Positions 1 through 12,587 of a stretch of 64,000 nucleotides of DNA are shown here, piece after piece. Source of the DNA: Dermatophagoides farinae (Eukaryota; Arthropoda; Arachnida; Sarcoptiformes; Pyroglyphidae); NCBI RefSeq assembly GCF_024713945.1, contig NC_134678.1, forward strand, positions 7,750,001-7,814,000. Reading direction: 5' to 3'. How positions within the stretch are numbered: position 1 is the stretch's first letter; each line of letters starts with the position of its first letter. Both the position numbers and the translations under genes were made by a program. Below the pieces are notes generated by a model. That model was not told the DNA's origin and did not search any database. It saw only the letters and a list, made by a program, of their open reading frames with translations.

Positions 1-122
1 TTAATTTAAATAAACAAAATCAAAAAAAATTCCTACTTATCGAATTATTTGCGACTAGCCAGTTGATATAAATCGATCTGGAATTCAAAAACAATTTGAA
101 ACGATAAATTTCGAATCGTCGA

Positions 123-686
123 ATGGAGAAGACAAGTAATACGACGACTTGGACTATTTCACCATCCGATCAAATTTCACCAGTGTCACTAATCATAATA
201 ATTTTATCCTCATTAGTCATCTTCATTTCGGTTTGTAATTTATCGTTGATTTTTGCTAAATTAACTTGCCAACGACACACATCATCATCATCATCATCAT
301 CGTCTTCATCATCATCATCGCAAATGCCAATTAAAACAACGACAAATCCATCAGCTAATGTGCCACCATTAATAATGACTACGACAATGACAGGAGCCGC
401 TTTAACCAGCACAGGTAAATGTCAAAGTAAAAAAAAACGTTCAAAACGACGTGGTCATCATCATCATCATCGACGATTACATCATAAATCTAGACTTCCA
501 CCGCCAGCATCATCCCAACAACAACAAAATTTACCGTCAAATTCAATATCACAACAACAACAACAACAACAATTGAAAAGAATGAAAAGTCAAAGTCAAA
601 GTCGATCGTTTCGAACTTTAGACCAACCAACGGGAAAATCATTGTCAATAAAATTGATTAAACAAATATGGAAAACAAATGAATAA
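123..686 (+). CDS. Hypothetical small single-pass membrane protein
   Basis: An uninterrupted ATG-started frame of 187 codons. Residues about 20-46 are a long hydrophobic stretch rich in Ile, Leu, Val and Ser that reads as one membrane-spanning segment or signal anchor. Behind it come a run of about 15 Ser (an ATC-type repeat at about 283-320), a basic Lys/Arg/His stretch (KKKRSKRRGHHHHHRR) and Gln runs. An AATAAA lies at 718-723, about 30 bases past the stop, which fits a real transcript end. I recognise no family. The low-complexity tail means length alone is weak support, but the hydrophobic segment plus the well-placed polyadenylation signal make a real gene more likely than not. It might also be the last exon of a gene that starts outside the window. 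Confidence 0.45.
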   Translation: MEKTSNTTTWTISPSDQISPVSLIIIILSSLVIFISVCNLSLIFAKLTCQRHTSSSSSSSSSSSSSQMPIKTTTNPSANVPPLIMTTTMTGAALTSTGKCQSKKKRSKRRGHHHHHRRLHHKSRLPPPASSQQQQNLPSNSISQQQQQQQLKRMKSQSQSRSFRTLDQPTGKSLSIKLIKQIWKTNE

Positions 687-717
687 ATAATTGAAATGTT
701 TGTGTGTTTGAACAACA

Positions 718-723
718 AATAAA
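718..723 (+). terminator. Candidate polyadenylation signal AATAAA
   Basis: AATAAA about 30 bases after the stop of the 187-residue frame. In an AT-rich genome this hexamer is common, so its position is the only support. Confidence 0.35.
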
Positions 724-941
724 ATCAAAATTTGATTGATTTTTCTTTTTTTTCAAATTAAAAAAAAATTTTAAATTTAAATTTTTCACTTTTTACCTGC
801 ATAATATATGATGATGATGTCTTTTATGAACAGAGCCAATAGAAACGAAAATTGAAAATTGAATTTTGAATATGCAACAAGAAGAAAGCTGTCATCATCG
901 ACAATATTTTGAAATTTGTGAATCAATTCTGAATTATTCTT

Positions 942-3328
942 ATGAAAAAAATGTCTAGGTGAATTATTCTTTTGTTTTTTTTTTAATTTTATTTTCTCAT
1001 TTGTAAATTAATCAATTTTTACAGATCAATCGTGGATGAAGAATTGATTGTATTGGATAATTCTACCGATGATGAAATTAGTATCGAATCTATTGAATTA
1101 ATATCATCAAGTTCGAGTAATTGTAATAGCGACTATAGTATCAAAAAAAATGATAATTTATCAACGAAAAAAATATCTTTGTATGTTATCTTTTTGTTAT
1201 TTTATTTTCGTTTCGTAATTAACTTATTTTCAGATCAATTGTTGATGAAGAAACGATGGTATTAAAAAGCTCTCCTACCTGTGATAAAAGAAGTAACAAA
1301 TGTATTAGATTATCATCATCATCATCATCATCATCGAGTTCTTCAAGTGATTGTAATAGTGATGATAGTGTCAAGGAAATTTTACTGGAAGAAAATGCTG
1401 ATTTCTCCATACGAATCGATGAAGGACTTGTGGCCATTTTGAAACCACATCAAATTGATGGTATTAAATTCATGTATAATTGTACGATTGGTTCACTGAA
1501 ACAGTTACAACAAAATGATCAGCATTCCATGGATGGATGCATTTTGGCTCATTCGATGGGCCTAGGAAAAACTCTTCAAATTGTTGCTTTCATAAATTGC
1601 ATTCTGAGCAATGCAATCACCAAAAGATACATTCGAAAAGTATTAGTAATTGTTCCTTATAATGTTGCACAAAATTGGCACGATGAATTCGAAAAATGGT
1701 TAGGAAAATGTATACAATACGAAAAGATTCGATTATGGAAAATGTATGAAATTAAATCATCGGTAGCTAGACGTCGTCAATTGTTGGTGAATTGGGATTT
1801 TTACGGTGGAGTAATGATCATAACAAGTCGTATGGCAACGAATATGATCGATAATATTAATGAGAAATCATTTCGACAATCATTAACAAATCCCGATTTG
1901 GTTATTGTCGACGAAGGACATTTGTTGAAAAACAATAAGACTGCTTTCTATAAAGCATTGACCAAGATTAAAACCGAACGTCGAATCATACTTACCGGTA
2001 CACCGTTACAGAATAACCTAATTGAATATTTTTTCATGGTCGATTTTATCAAACCAAAACTTTTGGGTAAACTTGAACGTTTCAAGTTACGATTTGAAAA
2101 ACCGATCAACAATGGACAATTGATTGATTCCACTAATGAAGAAGTAAAATTGATGAAAAAACGAATTCATGTATTGACGAAAATGTTAAAAAATTATGTA
2201 CATCGTTGTGATTTCGAAATATTGGTACCATATCTTCCACCGAAATTTGAATATGTAATCGGTGTTCGTATGACTCCCATTCAATCGCGTTTGTATCGTT
2301 ATTACATATCAAATGTTACTATTGTAACGAGAAAAAATCTTTTAAATGATTCACGTATCTTGATGTTGATTGGTAATCATCCTTCTTTGCTATTGAAGTA
2401 TCATCAGGAACGATATGGCAAGGAAAGTGTCGATAATCATCGTGAATTTTGGTGGCGTGAAGTGATTGATCCTTTAGAGGAGAAGGAAATGTTTGATATG
2501 AAACTTGGCTCAAAATTCACCCTAATATTCTCGATACTTGCTCAATGTGAACGTATTGGTGATAAAATTCTTATATTTTCTCAAAGTATTCCCACATTGG
2601 ATTATCTGGAAAAATTGTTATATGAACATAATTGGACCAAAAATCGTGATTATTTTCGCATCGATGGCAAAGTGGAAATCATCGAACGTCATGATGTGAT
2701 AGCTAAATTCAACAATCCCGAAAATCATCGTGCTCGTTTAATGTTGATCTCAATTCGTGCTGGCGGTATTGGTATTAATTTGGTCGGTGCAAATCGTGCC
2801 ATATTAATCGATTGTAGTTGGAATCCGGCCATCGATTCACAGGCGATATTTCGTGTATTTCGTTTAGGCCAAACAAAACCAGTGTACATTTATCGGCTAG
2901 TATCGTATGGTACAATGGAATGGAAAATCTATGAACGTCAAGTACAGAAGCAATCATTATCGAAACGTGTGATCGATGAACAACATATTGTTCGTAATTA
3001 TACTCGTGCTCAACTGGAAGAAATGTATCGTTTTCAAGATTCACCCAATCGTTTAGCTATTCCTGAATTACCAAACGATAATCTATTGGCTGATCTATTA
3101 TTGATGCATGATTGTGAATGTTCAATCATTTCATATCATGAACATGATTCATTATTAGCTCAACATCCGGAAGAAGAATTGGATGATGAAGAAAAACTTG
3201 AAGCTTGGGCTGAATATACACGAGAAAAGGTTAAATCCAATAATCAAAATCATGAACAATTGATAATCAAACAAAAAGATGATGGTCCATTCAACAATCC
3301 AGAAATTATTGACATAGAAATTCAATAA
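942..3328 (+). CDS. ATRX: Short ATRX/XNP-type SNF2 chromatin-remodelling ATPase
   Basis: Spliced from 942..958, 1025..1180 and 1234..3328 (introns of 66 and 53 bases, GT-AG), about 755 residues. ATRX is an ATP-driven nucleosome remodeller of heterochromatin. Helicase motifs seen: GLGKT (about residue 167), the ATRX-style DEGH box (about 284), LTGTPLQNN, and the C-terminal helicase block with GINLVGANR and RLGQTKPVYIYRL (about 563-613). The tail keeps the ATRX-specific RQVQKQSLSKRV and YHEHDSLL blocks, which separates it from RAD54 and favours ATRX over ARIP4. No zinc-binding ADD domain or long N-terminal region is present; human ATRX has about 2,490 residues. The first coding exon is tiny: ATG at 942 or 951, then the donor at 959. 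A start at 1032 would be GTG and is not credible. Two consecutive exons are related copies (see findings). Its 3' end converges with the SDR gene. Confidence 0.88.
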
Positions 3329-3445
3329 TTTAACAACCTAAGAACAAGTGATAATAATGATAATTTCAAATTTTGTTAATTGCCAAATTATAAATTATGT
3401 TTTTTATTAAATTAATCAATATCGATTTTTAAAAATGATGAAATC

Positions 3446-3460
3446 AATAAAATTTTTATT
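3446..3460. terminator. Back-to-back polyadenylation signals of convergent genes
   Basis: On the plus strand AATAAA at 3446-3451 could end the ATRX transcript. On the minus strand AATAAA (TTTATT at 3455-3460) overlaps the TAA stop of the SDR gene at 3459-3461. If both are used, the two mRNAs have 3' UTRs of roughly 140 and 30 bases and overlap tail to tail. Position and hexamers are seen; use is inferred. Confidence 0.4.
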
Positions 3461-4400
3461 AAACTTCGGCAAAAAATTGTCGTTTTTTCACCAACATACC
3501 GCCATCACTAACAATGATTGCACCGGTAATGTTTGCAGCATCATTTGATGCTAAAAATGATGCTATATTTGCCATTTCATCCGGATAAGGTATACGATCC
3601 AGTATTGTGAATTTAGCAAATATATCTTTACATTTTTCAAAATGATGCACATCTTTTCCAAGACAACGACCCATACTTGTTATTGTTGGTCCAGGACTAA
3701 ACATCGAAATATACAAATGATTGAATAGAAATTGATTTTATCGAAACAACAACACTAACTTGATTGAATTGACACGAATTCCTTTGGTGCCTAAATCTTG
3801 TGCAGCGCCTTTGGTCAACATATCTAATGCTGCTTTCGACATTGTGTAAGTGAATAAAATCTATGGTCAAAAAAAATGAATTAAAATTGACAATTTTCAC
3901 CAAACATTTGAAAAACAAAAACTTACCGGTTCAGCACTGGCATTGCTTGAAATATTGATTATATTACCACGTGTTTTTGCCAAATGTTCGACAGCCAATT
4001 TACATAAACATAGCGGTACTCGAACATTCAATGCAAACATTTTATCAAATTCCGTTATCAATTCTGGATTATCAAACGTATCATTAGCAAAATTTGTACC
4101 AGCATTGTTGACCAAAATATCGAGATGACCAAATTTCTTTATGGTTTCATCAATCAATTTCGATGGAAGATGTTCATCGGTTTGTAGATCACCGACAATT
4201 ACCAATGGTTCACGATCAGTTTTTTTCATTATCTTTTGAGCGATCCGGTTTAGACCTTGCAAGCTACGACCAGTTATAACAACATCTGCTCCATATTCAG
4301 CAAATTGACAGGCAATAGCTGCACCGATACCAGCACTTGATCCAGTAATCAATGCAACTTTACCATTGAAATCATATTTCTTATTACGATAAGCAGCCAT
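3459..4400 (-). CDS. Short-chain dehydrogenase/reductase (classical SDR)
   Basis: Three exons on the minus strand: 4400..3927, 3860..3760 and 3696..3459 (introns of 66 and 63 bases with GTAAGT and GTTAGT donors), 270 residues, the usual size of a classical SDR. NAD(P)-dependent oxidoreductase with a Rossmann fold. Seen: cofactor motif TGSSAGIG near residue 20, NNAG near residue 100, the catalytic Ser in NISSNAS, the catalytic YTMSK motif at the start of exon 2 (the Tyr lies beside the exon junction), then RVNSINPGP across the second junction and a VSDGG near the end. No N-terminal signal or C-terminal peroxisome signal (the end is FFAEV), so it is probably cytosolic. Substrate cannot be told from sequence; FabG-like and other carbonyl reductases share these motifs. 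The start is the first ATG, 18 residues before the glycine motif. Confidence 0.9.
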
Positions 4401-4594
4401 TTTATTGTTTGAATAAAAAATTTTCCAATTTATTTTCGTCTTTTTATATCACAAAACAAAACAAAAAAAAAAACAATAAGCAACAGATGTTTTTATCCTT
4501 GATGAATAATTGAAAACTATTCATTATATGAATAACATCTGTCATCGAGCATGATTGAAAACACGATCACATATGATATGTGATTCATTAATCA

Positions 4595-6390
4595 TCATTG
4601 AAATGGAATTTCATAAAGAAGTGTATGTATTAAATCTGGTGACATTTTCAATTGTTTGTTCGATTGGTTGTTTCCATTATCATTATTCAATTTTTTCAAC
4701 AAATTTTCCATTTGTTTATAAAGTTCTGGTCTATGTTTTCGAATATATCCTTCCAATGGATAATCATCCATCATATCGATATTATTGAATAAAGTGGAAT
4801 CAATATTGTAGAATAAGTGAACAGAATTAGTAAATGTTGTATATACAAAACAATCAATCTGTTCAAGATTATCATTGAGATAAAATGGACCAACGGTAAA
4901 AGCATTGATTGGTTGATTAAAATGACAAGTAATTATATTGCCATCTAAATCGATGATATAGACAAGTCCATTCCAAACGGTAATGATTAATTCATCAGAG
5001 CCATCATTGTTTAAATCATGTTTATGCAGCGAAAGAATTGGATGTTCAAGTTGAAGATGCCATTTAATAGTTTTTTGATCACTTTCAAGAAGTATCAATG
5101 TTCCATCATGAGTGGCTAATGCTATCAGGTTTTCATTGGAGTCAATTCGACGAATATTGGAAAGAATTTCAGCACTAGTCTGTCGATTTCTAGTATATTG
5201 AACAATAGTATCACAATATTCCACTGATATAGGTTCAATTTCATCATTATTTTTAACATGATCATCATCATTTTCAGCATCAGCAGCAGCCAGATGTTCG
5301 CAACAGGTGATTTTGGCAAAAACACCGCCAAATTGTGAGACAAGTACGCAAATTCTATTTTTACAAATGGATTTTTTATCTTCTGTTGACGAATTGTTAC
5401 TTTTATTATCATCATTCATTAGATATGAATCACCGGTATTCGAATCGAATGAATGATGTAAAGTAATTGAACCAATTTGATCGGAAAATTCCCATTTATA
5501 AAGACCGATTAGTTTGATTTCTTCATTATAATTAACGGCACGATAGCAGCGAACAACACGGTCACTGAGTGCCACTAATAATTCTTGTTTATCATCATGA
5601 TCAAAATCAACTAATAAAGCACACATAGTATTCGATTGCATTTGTTGGGTGTGAACGAGAACCAAATTAGTTGTCGATGAATACACTTCATTATCCGAAA
5701 TGGTTGGTGGTAGTTTCATATTTGATAATTGTAATGATGAATTGGAAAATTTTGGCTGACGCCTTATGGCCGAATCGTTTGATTGATTAAGAAGATCAAT
5801 TTGACTATCATAATACATGTGAAATATTTTTAAATAGCCTTCAATACTGATTGAGATGATGTAATTCTGTAATGAAAATAATTATTACCATTTGGGGACA
5901 ATTCAATTTGATTCACTCACCGATCCAACATTCAAAATATCACCAACCAATATACATGCAACCATTCCAAGATCTTTAGTCGATGCTTGAGGATTTTTGC
6001 AATCATTTTTATAGATCAATAATTCGCCATTCAAAGTGCCGATAACCAATTCATTTTTCTGTAAAGAGAAACTAGTCAAATAAGGGATCGATATTCTAAA
6101 AAAAATAATCATACCTCATCATTATCACAATCACCAAGAGCTAATGCATTTTTACTAATGTTTCCATCAAATTTAAATTCAATTGAATCAACCAACGATA
6201 ATGATCGTGAACAATTTGTATGTGATGTTGCAATAAAACTAGTTGAACTCGAACTTTGAGTTCGACTAATCGACGATGAATGTGATGGTGTCGATGAATT
6301 GGATACCAGTTCATCAATTTTCTGTTGTTGTTGTTGTTGTACATTACCATTATCAGTTTTAACAATCTTATTCGATACTAAATGATTCAT
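4595..6390 (-). CDS. ITFG2: ITFG2-like KICSTOR subunit (FG-GAP/beta-propeller)
   Basis: Exons 6390..6115, 6058..5921 and 5866..4595 on the minus strand, phase-0 junctions, introns of 56 and 54 bases, 561 residues (human ITFG2 is about 447). In animals ITFG2 belongs to the KICSTOR complex that holds GATOR1 at lysosomes and restrains mTORC1 under nutrient shortage. The family-diagnostic stretch is rebuilt across the exons: ALGDCDNDE, then NELVIGTLNGELLIYKND, GMVACILVGDI, then SIEGYLKIFH. Later come DFDHDDKQELLVALSDRVVR and DLNNDGSDELIITVWNG, acidic Asp/Asn loops of FG-GAP blades. The first 70 residues are low complexity (Gln run, Ser/Thr-rich) and do not look conserved, as does a 30-residue acidic insert near 5240-5290. 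Assignment rests on remembered family motifs; confidence is good. Confidence 0.82.
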
Positions 6391-6715
6391 TGTTGTTGAA
6401 AAATATTTTTTAAAAAATAAAAAACAAAACCGAATTCAATTTGTCGAAAACAAATCAATTTTGGTCCATGAATAAATGTCGTAATCAAGAATATAAAAAA
6501 AATGATTTCGAAAAAATCTATCAGAAAATTTTATTTTTTTTTCATTCGATGAAATAATTACAAATTTTTTTTTGTTGATAAAAATTTATTGATAATATAC
6601 ACCAAATTCTAACATTCAGAATAATTGATTGTGATACCATTGCTTTTGAATTGTATTTTTTTGCGTTTCGTTTTTTTTTTGTTATCAATTTGAATAAAAA
6701 TTATTATGTATGTTT
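6391..6715. other. Gap between ITFG2 and ATP synthase beta
   Basis: AT-rich, with many T and A runs. It must hold the 5' flank of ITFG2 and the 3' UTR of the ATP synthase gene, as both are transcribed leftward. I see no coding frame, RNA gene or clear promoter motif. Confidence 0.5.
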
Positions 6716-8504
<1,789 letters not shown>

Positions 8505-9138
8505 TGTTGATTGATTTATGGAAACTGAAACGCTAATTGAACAAATTCAAAAGAAAAATCAAATTTTAAAAAAGATCAATGAAAAAAAAATATCGAGGTT
8601 TTGCTCTCGAGTTTTTTAGCGATGTGCCGTCCCGGACAGACAAGTGCTACAAAGAAGAACAACACAACATAACACACACACAAAACAGGGAAACATATAA
8701 ATCGACCACCGAAAAGGCAAGGAGAAAGCTGTAGGGCAAATCATCAATGCGCATGTTGATAATCGTTTAACATCACACGGTCACCTTTTTTTTACCAGAA
8801 AAATTGATATCATTCATAAGTATCGTTACCAGAGTTTGAAAATTAAACGATAGATGTCGCTATATGGATATTGTTTGTTTTTTTTCAAATTCGAATCGAA
8901 ATATTTTTGCAAAAAAAATTTCAAATTCAAATCACGAAATTCTTGAATTCAGAGATAAAAAAAATTTGTTTGTTTGTTTGTTAGAATAAAAATTGAATTT
9001 TTTTTATTATTGACAAAAACAAAAGCAAATTAAATTTGTTTATTATTCTTTCGGTCAAGGCAATTTTTTTCATACACATTTCAATCCATGAAATCCAAGG
9101 TAAATGCAAAATATTTTTGATCCGTTAATAAATAAAAT
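8505..9138. other. Upstream region of the ATP synthase beta gene
   Basis: Positions 8600-8790 are less AT-rich than the surroundings, including a GTGCCGTCCCGGACAG stretch near 8634, and should hold the ATP synthase promoter, though no TATA box is evident. A short TTTG repeat follows at about 8968-8984. The left flank of the PRA1-family 3' UTR lies at 9000-9138. No coding frame seen. Confidence 0.4.
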
Positions 9139-10549
9139 TTAAACGGAAAATACTTCATTTTTTGTTTCACTCTTTCGTCTAGGATGTGGTTCTGGTACAT
9201 CATCCTGTTCATCTTTATTATCAACATTGGTGCTGGCAGATGTTGCTGTTCCACTAGTACTTGATATTGATGGCTCACCACCACCGCTGCCACTGTTAAC
9301 CGTTACACCATTCATTTGATCTGCCGGAAGTTTCATCGATTCATGAAATATTGAATGTAATGCAATTACAAATGTACAGGCACCGACCAGCTAAAAGAAA
9401 TGTGTTCAAAAAAATCAGTTAGTCAATCAATTTTCCAAATCAGAAGTAAAAGTTTGAGAAAAAAAAACGAAAAAAATTTGTTACCCAAAAAAATGTTGCG
9501 GTCAAACCAAGAAAATATAATATCGGAATGAATGCAACGGAAATAGAAATCAATTGTTGATTACGTGAAAATGGTTTACCAAATAATTCCAATTCTTGAT
9601 CACGTTTAATAATCGTATACGATAATACGGAATATATTAAAATACCAAACAATAATAATGGCGATGTGATCAGGCAATAAACCAATAATATGATACTAAT
9701 GACACAATAATTAGAAAAATAAACCTGTAAATTGTCCGGACATCTTCGTGCAATTTCCGTCAATGATGATGGAAAACTGAAATGTTTTTTACGGAAAAAT
9801 TGTCCCCATGAACCAGTTTTATTATTGGACCAATTTTGTACAAAATATTGTTGAATTTGATTAATTTTATCCTGTATCACCTTCATAATAATGTCGTCGT
9901 CGTCGTCTTTGTTGTTGTTGATGTTATTGAAAATCTAATGAATGGAAAATATTTGGAGAAAACAAAAAAAAAATCAAATTATCGATTACCGAAAAGGAAA
10001 ACAAAAAAAAAACGGAATACAAAAAAAAATGAAAATGAACAAAAAAGATAGACTAACATTTGATTGAAATGTTGTAGATTGTTTTTCATTATTGGTACAA
10101 GGTCGAATATTCGGTTGATTATCATCGATGATTCCGAACGATGACATATGCTGTTGTTGTTGTTGATATTCACCTTTTTGTCGTTGATGGTGATTATTAT
10201 CAACAGCCTGATAATAGCTACCACCACTAAATGCAATGGATGACTGGATAAATTTGTTCGAATCATCATCATCATCATTAGCATTACTAGCACCACCATT
10301 AAACACAAATGTTGTAAATGTTGACGACGATGGATTCGAATGGAATGTGAATCGATTTTGCTGCATCATTAATGATGATGTTGTTGTTGTTGTTGTAGAA
10401 ACATTATCATCTACAACAATAATTTTGTTTTTTTCGTTTGTAGAATCCGCAGATAGTACATTATGATGATAATAATGATGATTATTATGATCCTCAGTGT
10501 TCATCATGAAAATTTGATTTTTCTGTTTTTTTTTCTCCAAAGTTTTCAA
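9139..10549 (-). CDS. RABAC1: PRA1-family (prenylated Rab acceptor 1) protein with long N-terminal extension
   Basis: Exons 10549..10058, 9934..9485 and 9390..9139 on the minus strand, all phase 0, introns of 123 and 94 bases; 397 residues from ATG 10549 or 381 from ATG 10501. PRA1 (Yip3 in yeast) is a Golgi/ER membrane protein that binds prenylated Rab GTPases and helps place them on membranes. The core starts near residue 205: FRKKHFSFPSSLTEIARRC, NLQVYFSNYCVISIILL, VYCLITSPLLLFG, then ELELFGKPFSRNQQ and two further hydrophobic spans, the four-span hairpin pattern of the family. The tail is acidic and basic low complexity. Odd: vertebrate PRA1 has about 185 residues, while here about 200 residues rich in Asn, His, Gln and Ser precede the core. 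The true start could lie in exon 2 at ATG 9886. Confidence 0.85.
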
Positions 10550-10590
10550 GAAAAAAGTCGATTATTTCACACAAATACCTAACGCACACA

Positions 10591-10608
10591 TGTGTGTGTG
10601 TGTGTGTG
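10591..10608. repeat. (TG)9 microsatellite
   Basis: Nine perfect TG units just upstream of the PRA1-family gene. Confidence 0.9.
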
Positions 10609-12568
10609 GGTGTTTGGAAATTCGAATTATCGAATCATCAAATCGAATAAACAGAAAACTTGAATTTGAAACTTTGAACTTTTTTTTTTGCTATTTTACA
10701 ATTGTTCAAATCATCGTCATTATATATGGTCATTTGAAAATTCTCCAAATTAACAATCTTTTATCGTCAACAAATACTTCAAAGAATAGTTGAACCAAAA
10801 AAAAAAAAAAAAAACAGCAAATTATCGATGCAAAGAATTTTTTTTATCTAAAGTATCATTTTTCTAGCAAAATAAAAAAGAAATAAATAAAAAACAATTA
10901 ATTTCTACACTTAATCGTATGATGTAAAATGATCTATGAGTTTTTTTTTCAGTTTTTTTTGTATCGAATTTCAATCATTGAAATTCCATGAAAATATTTT
11001 TTCCCAAAAGAATGAATATATCATATTCAATGAAAAATGGATAAACAATTCAAATTGAATTATCGAGAGAAAAAAAAACAATTTATAAATAAAAATAATT
11101 AGATTTAGAAATAAAGTAAAAAAATGTCAATTTTGTCATAATATCGAAGACAGAGTGTGAGTGATTTATGTCTGAAAAGTTTTCATTTTGCGCAAATCAA
11201 AATCATGAAATGGATGCATGCATGCATGAAGAAGAAAAAATCCAATTTTGAAATTGACTCATCATTTCATGTTTGACAAAGACATACAAAAACAAAAACA
11301 AAGGAAAAACCGGAGAGAAAAAAACGAAATGTGATTGTCAGGATTAAAATAAAAAAATGATGATGATGATATCCACATCAATTCTGTTGTTGTTTTGGCA
11401 CAATTTTTTTTTCGCTTTTGGTTCAATTTTCGATTGTCAAAAAAAGAGAGAGAAAGAGAGAATCAAACAGACAAAAATACATGCCAATGAAATAAAAAAA
11501 AAAAATTTTCTCGTGATGTTTTTTTGTTCATCAGAAAAAAAACACAAGACATTATTAACTAAACCTGTACCATTCACCATGATCATTTATATAGGAATAT
11601 ATAATTGTAATTGATTGTAATATATCGAAATAGGCAAAGAATAAAAAAAAAATTATTCTGTAAATGAATAGCCAAAAGAATGAATTCATTCAAAACATAT
11701 TGCTAGTCGTTTGTTGTTGTCGTATTGTTGTCTCAGGTTTCAATAGGATCTCTCTTTATGAAGCGAGAACATTAATAGTCTAGAAACAAGAATTTATCTT
11801 GATTTATACACACACACACACACAATAGTCACAGGCGAACAACAAACGGAACAAAAAAAAAACGGAAAAGATTTCTTTTTCGTTACCGTCGTCGTCGTCG
11901 TCGTCTTTATTTTTTTTTTATATTTTTGTTGCCTGAAACTAATGATATTTTACACTATATATTCTACAAATTCTTTCGTTCGATGGTTCGTTTTTTTTCA
12001 TTCAAAAATAAAATTTCATTTTATTTTTGTCTCCACTTTACTTCAAAAAATAAAAAATAAAAAATCTAAATTCGAATTCGGTTGATTTCATTATCATTTT
12101 TTTCATCTCTATTGGTTCGATATACCGAATGAAAAAAAAACACATTGATACTTGGAGAAGCTAAAAACTTGAGATTCGGTTTTTTTTCTGTCATCATCAT
12201 CTTCATCATTAAATTATAGTTCTTAGATCATGAATACATCTATACTCACTCCAAAACCATGCATAAATTCATTGTATATTTATGTTAAACAAACAACAAA
12301 AGTAAGAAAAAAAAAGAACTTAACTCTCAACAACAACAACAACGACGACGACGACGACAACGACAACAAAAATTCTTCTTCTTGATGTTCATCGTCTTTG
12401 ATCTTAATACGAAAACATTTCTTACAACAGAGAAAAAAAAATCGAAAACAAACAAAAGGAAAAGAAAATGGCACCGATGGCAATTCATTTTCTTTTCCAC
12501 TGTGTAAATTATAGAAATCGAAATACTCATTATTCATATATATACGATGAGAAATCTACCTTATCTAG

Positions 12569-12587
12569 ACACACACACACACACACA
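12569..12587. repeat. (AC)n microsatellite
   Basis: About nine perfect AC units, followed by an interrupted second AC block. Confidence 0.9.

Noticed and set aside
1032-1265. Frame starting at GTG 1032
   Set aside because: GTG is not a credible start here; the region is an internal exon of the ATRX gene with a 3' acceptor at 1024 and donor at 1181.
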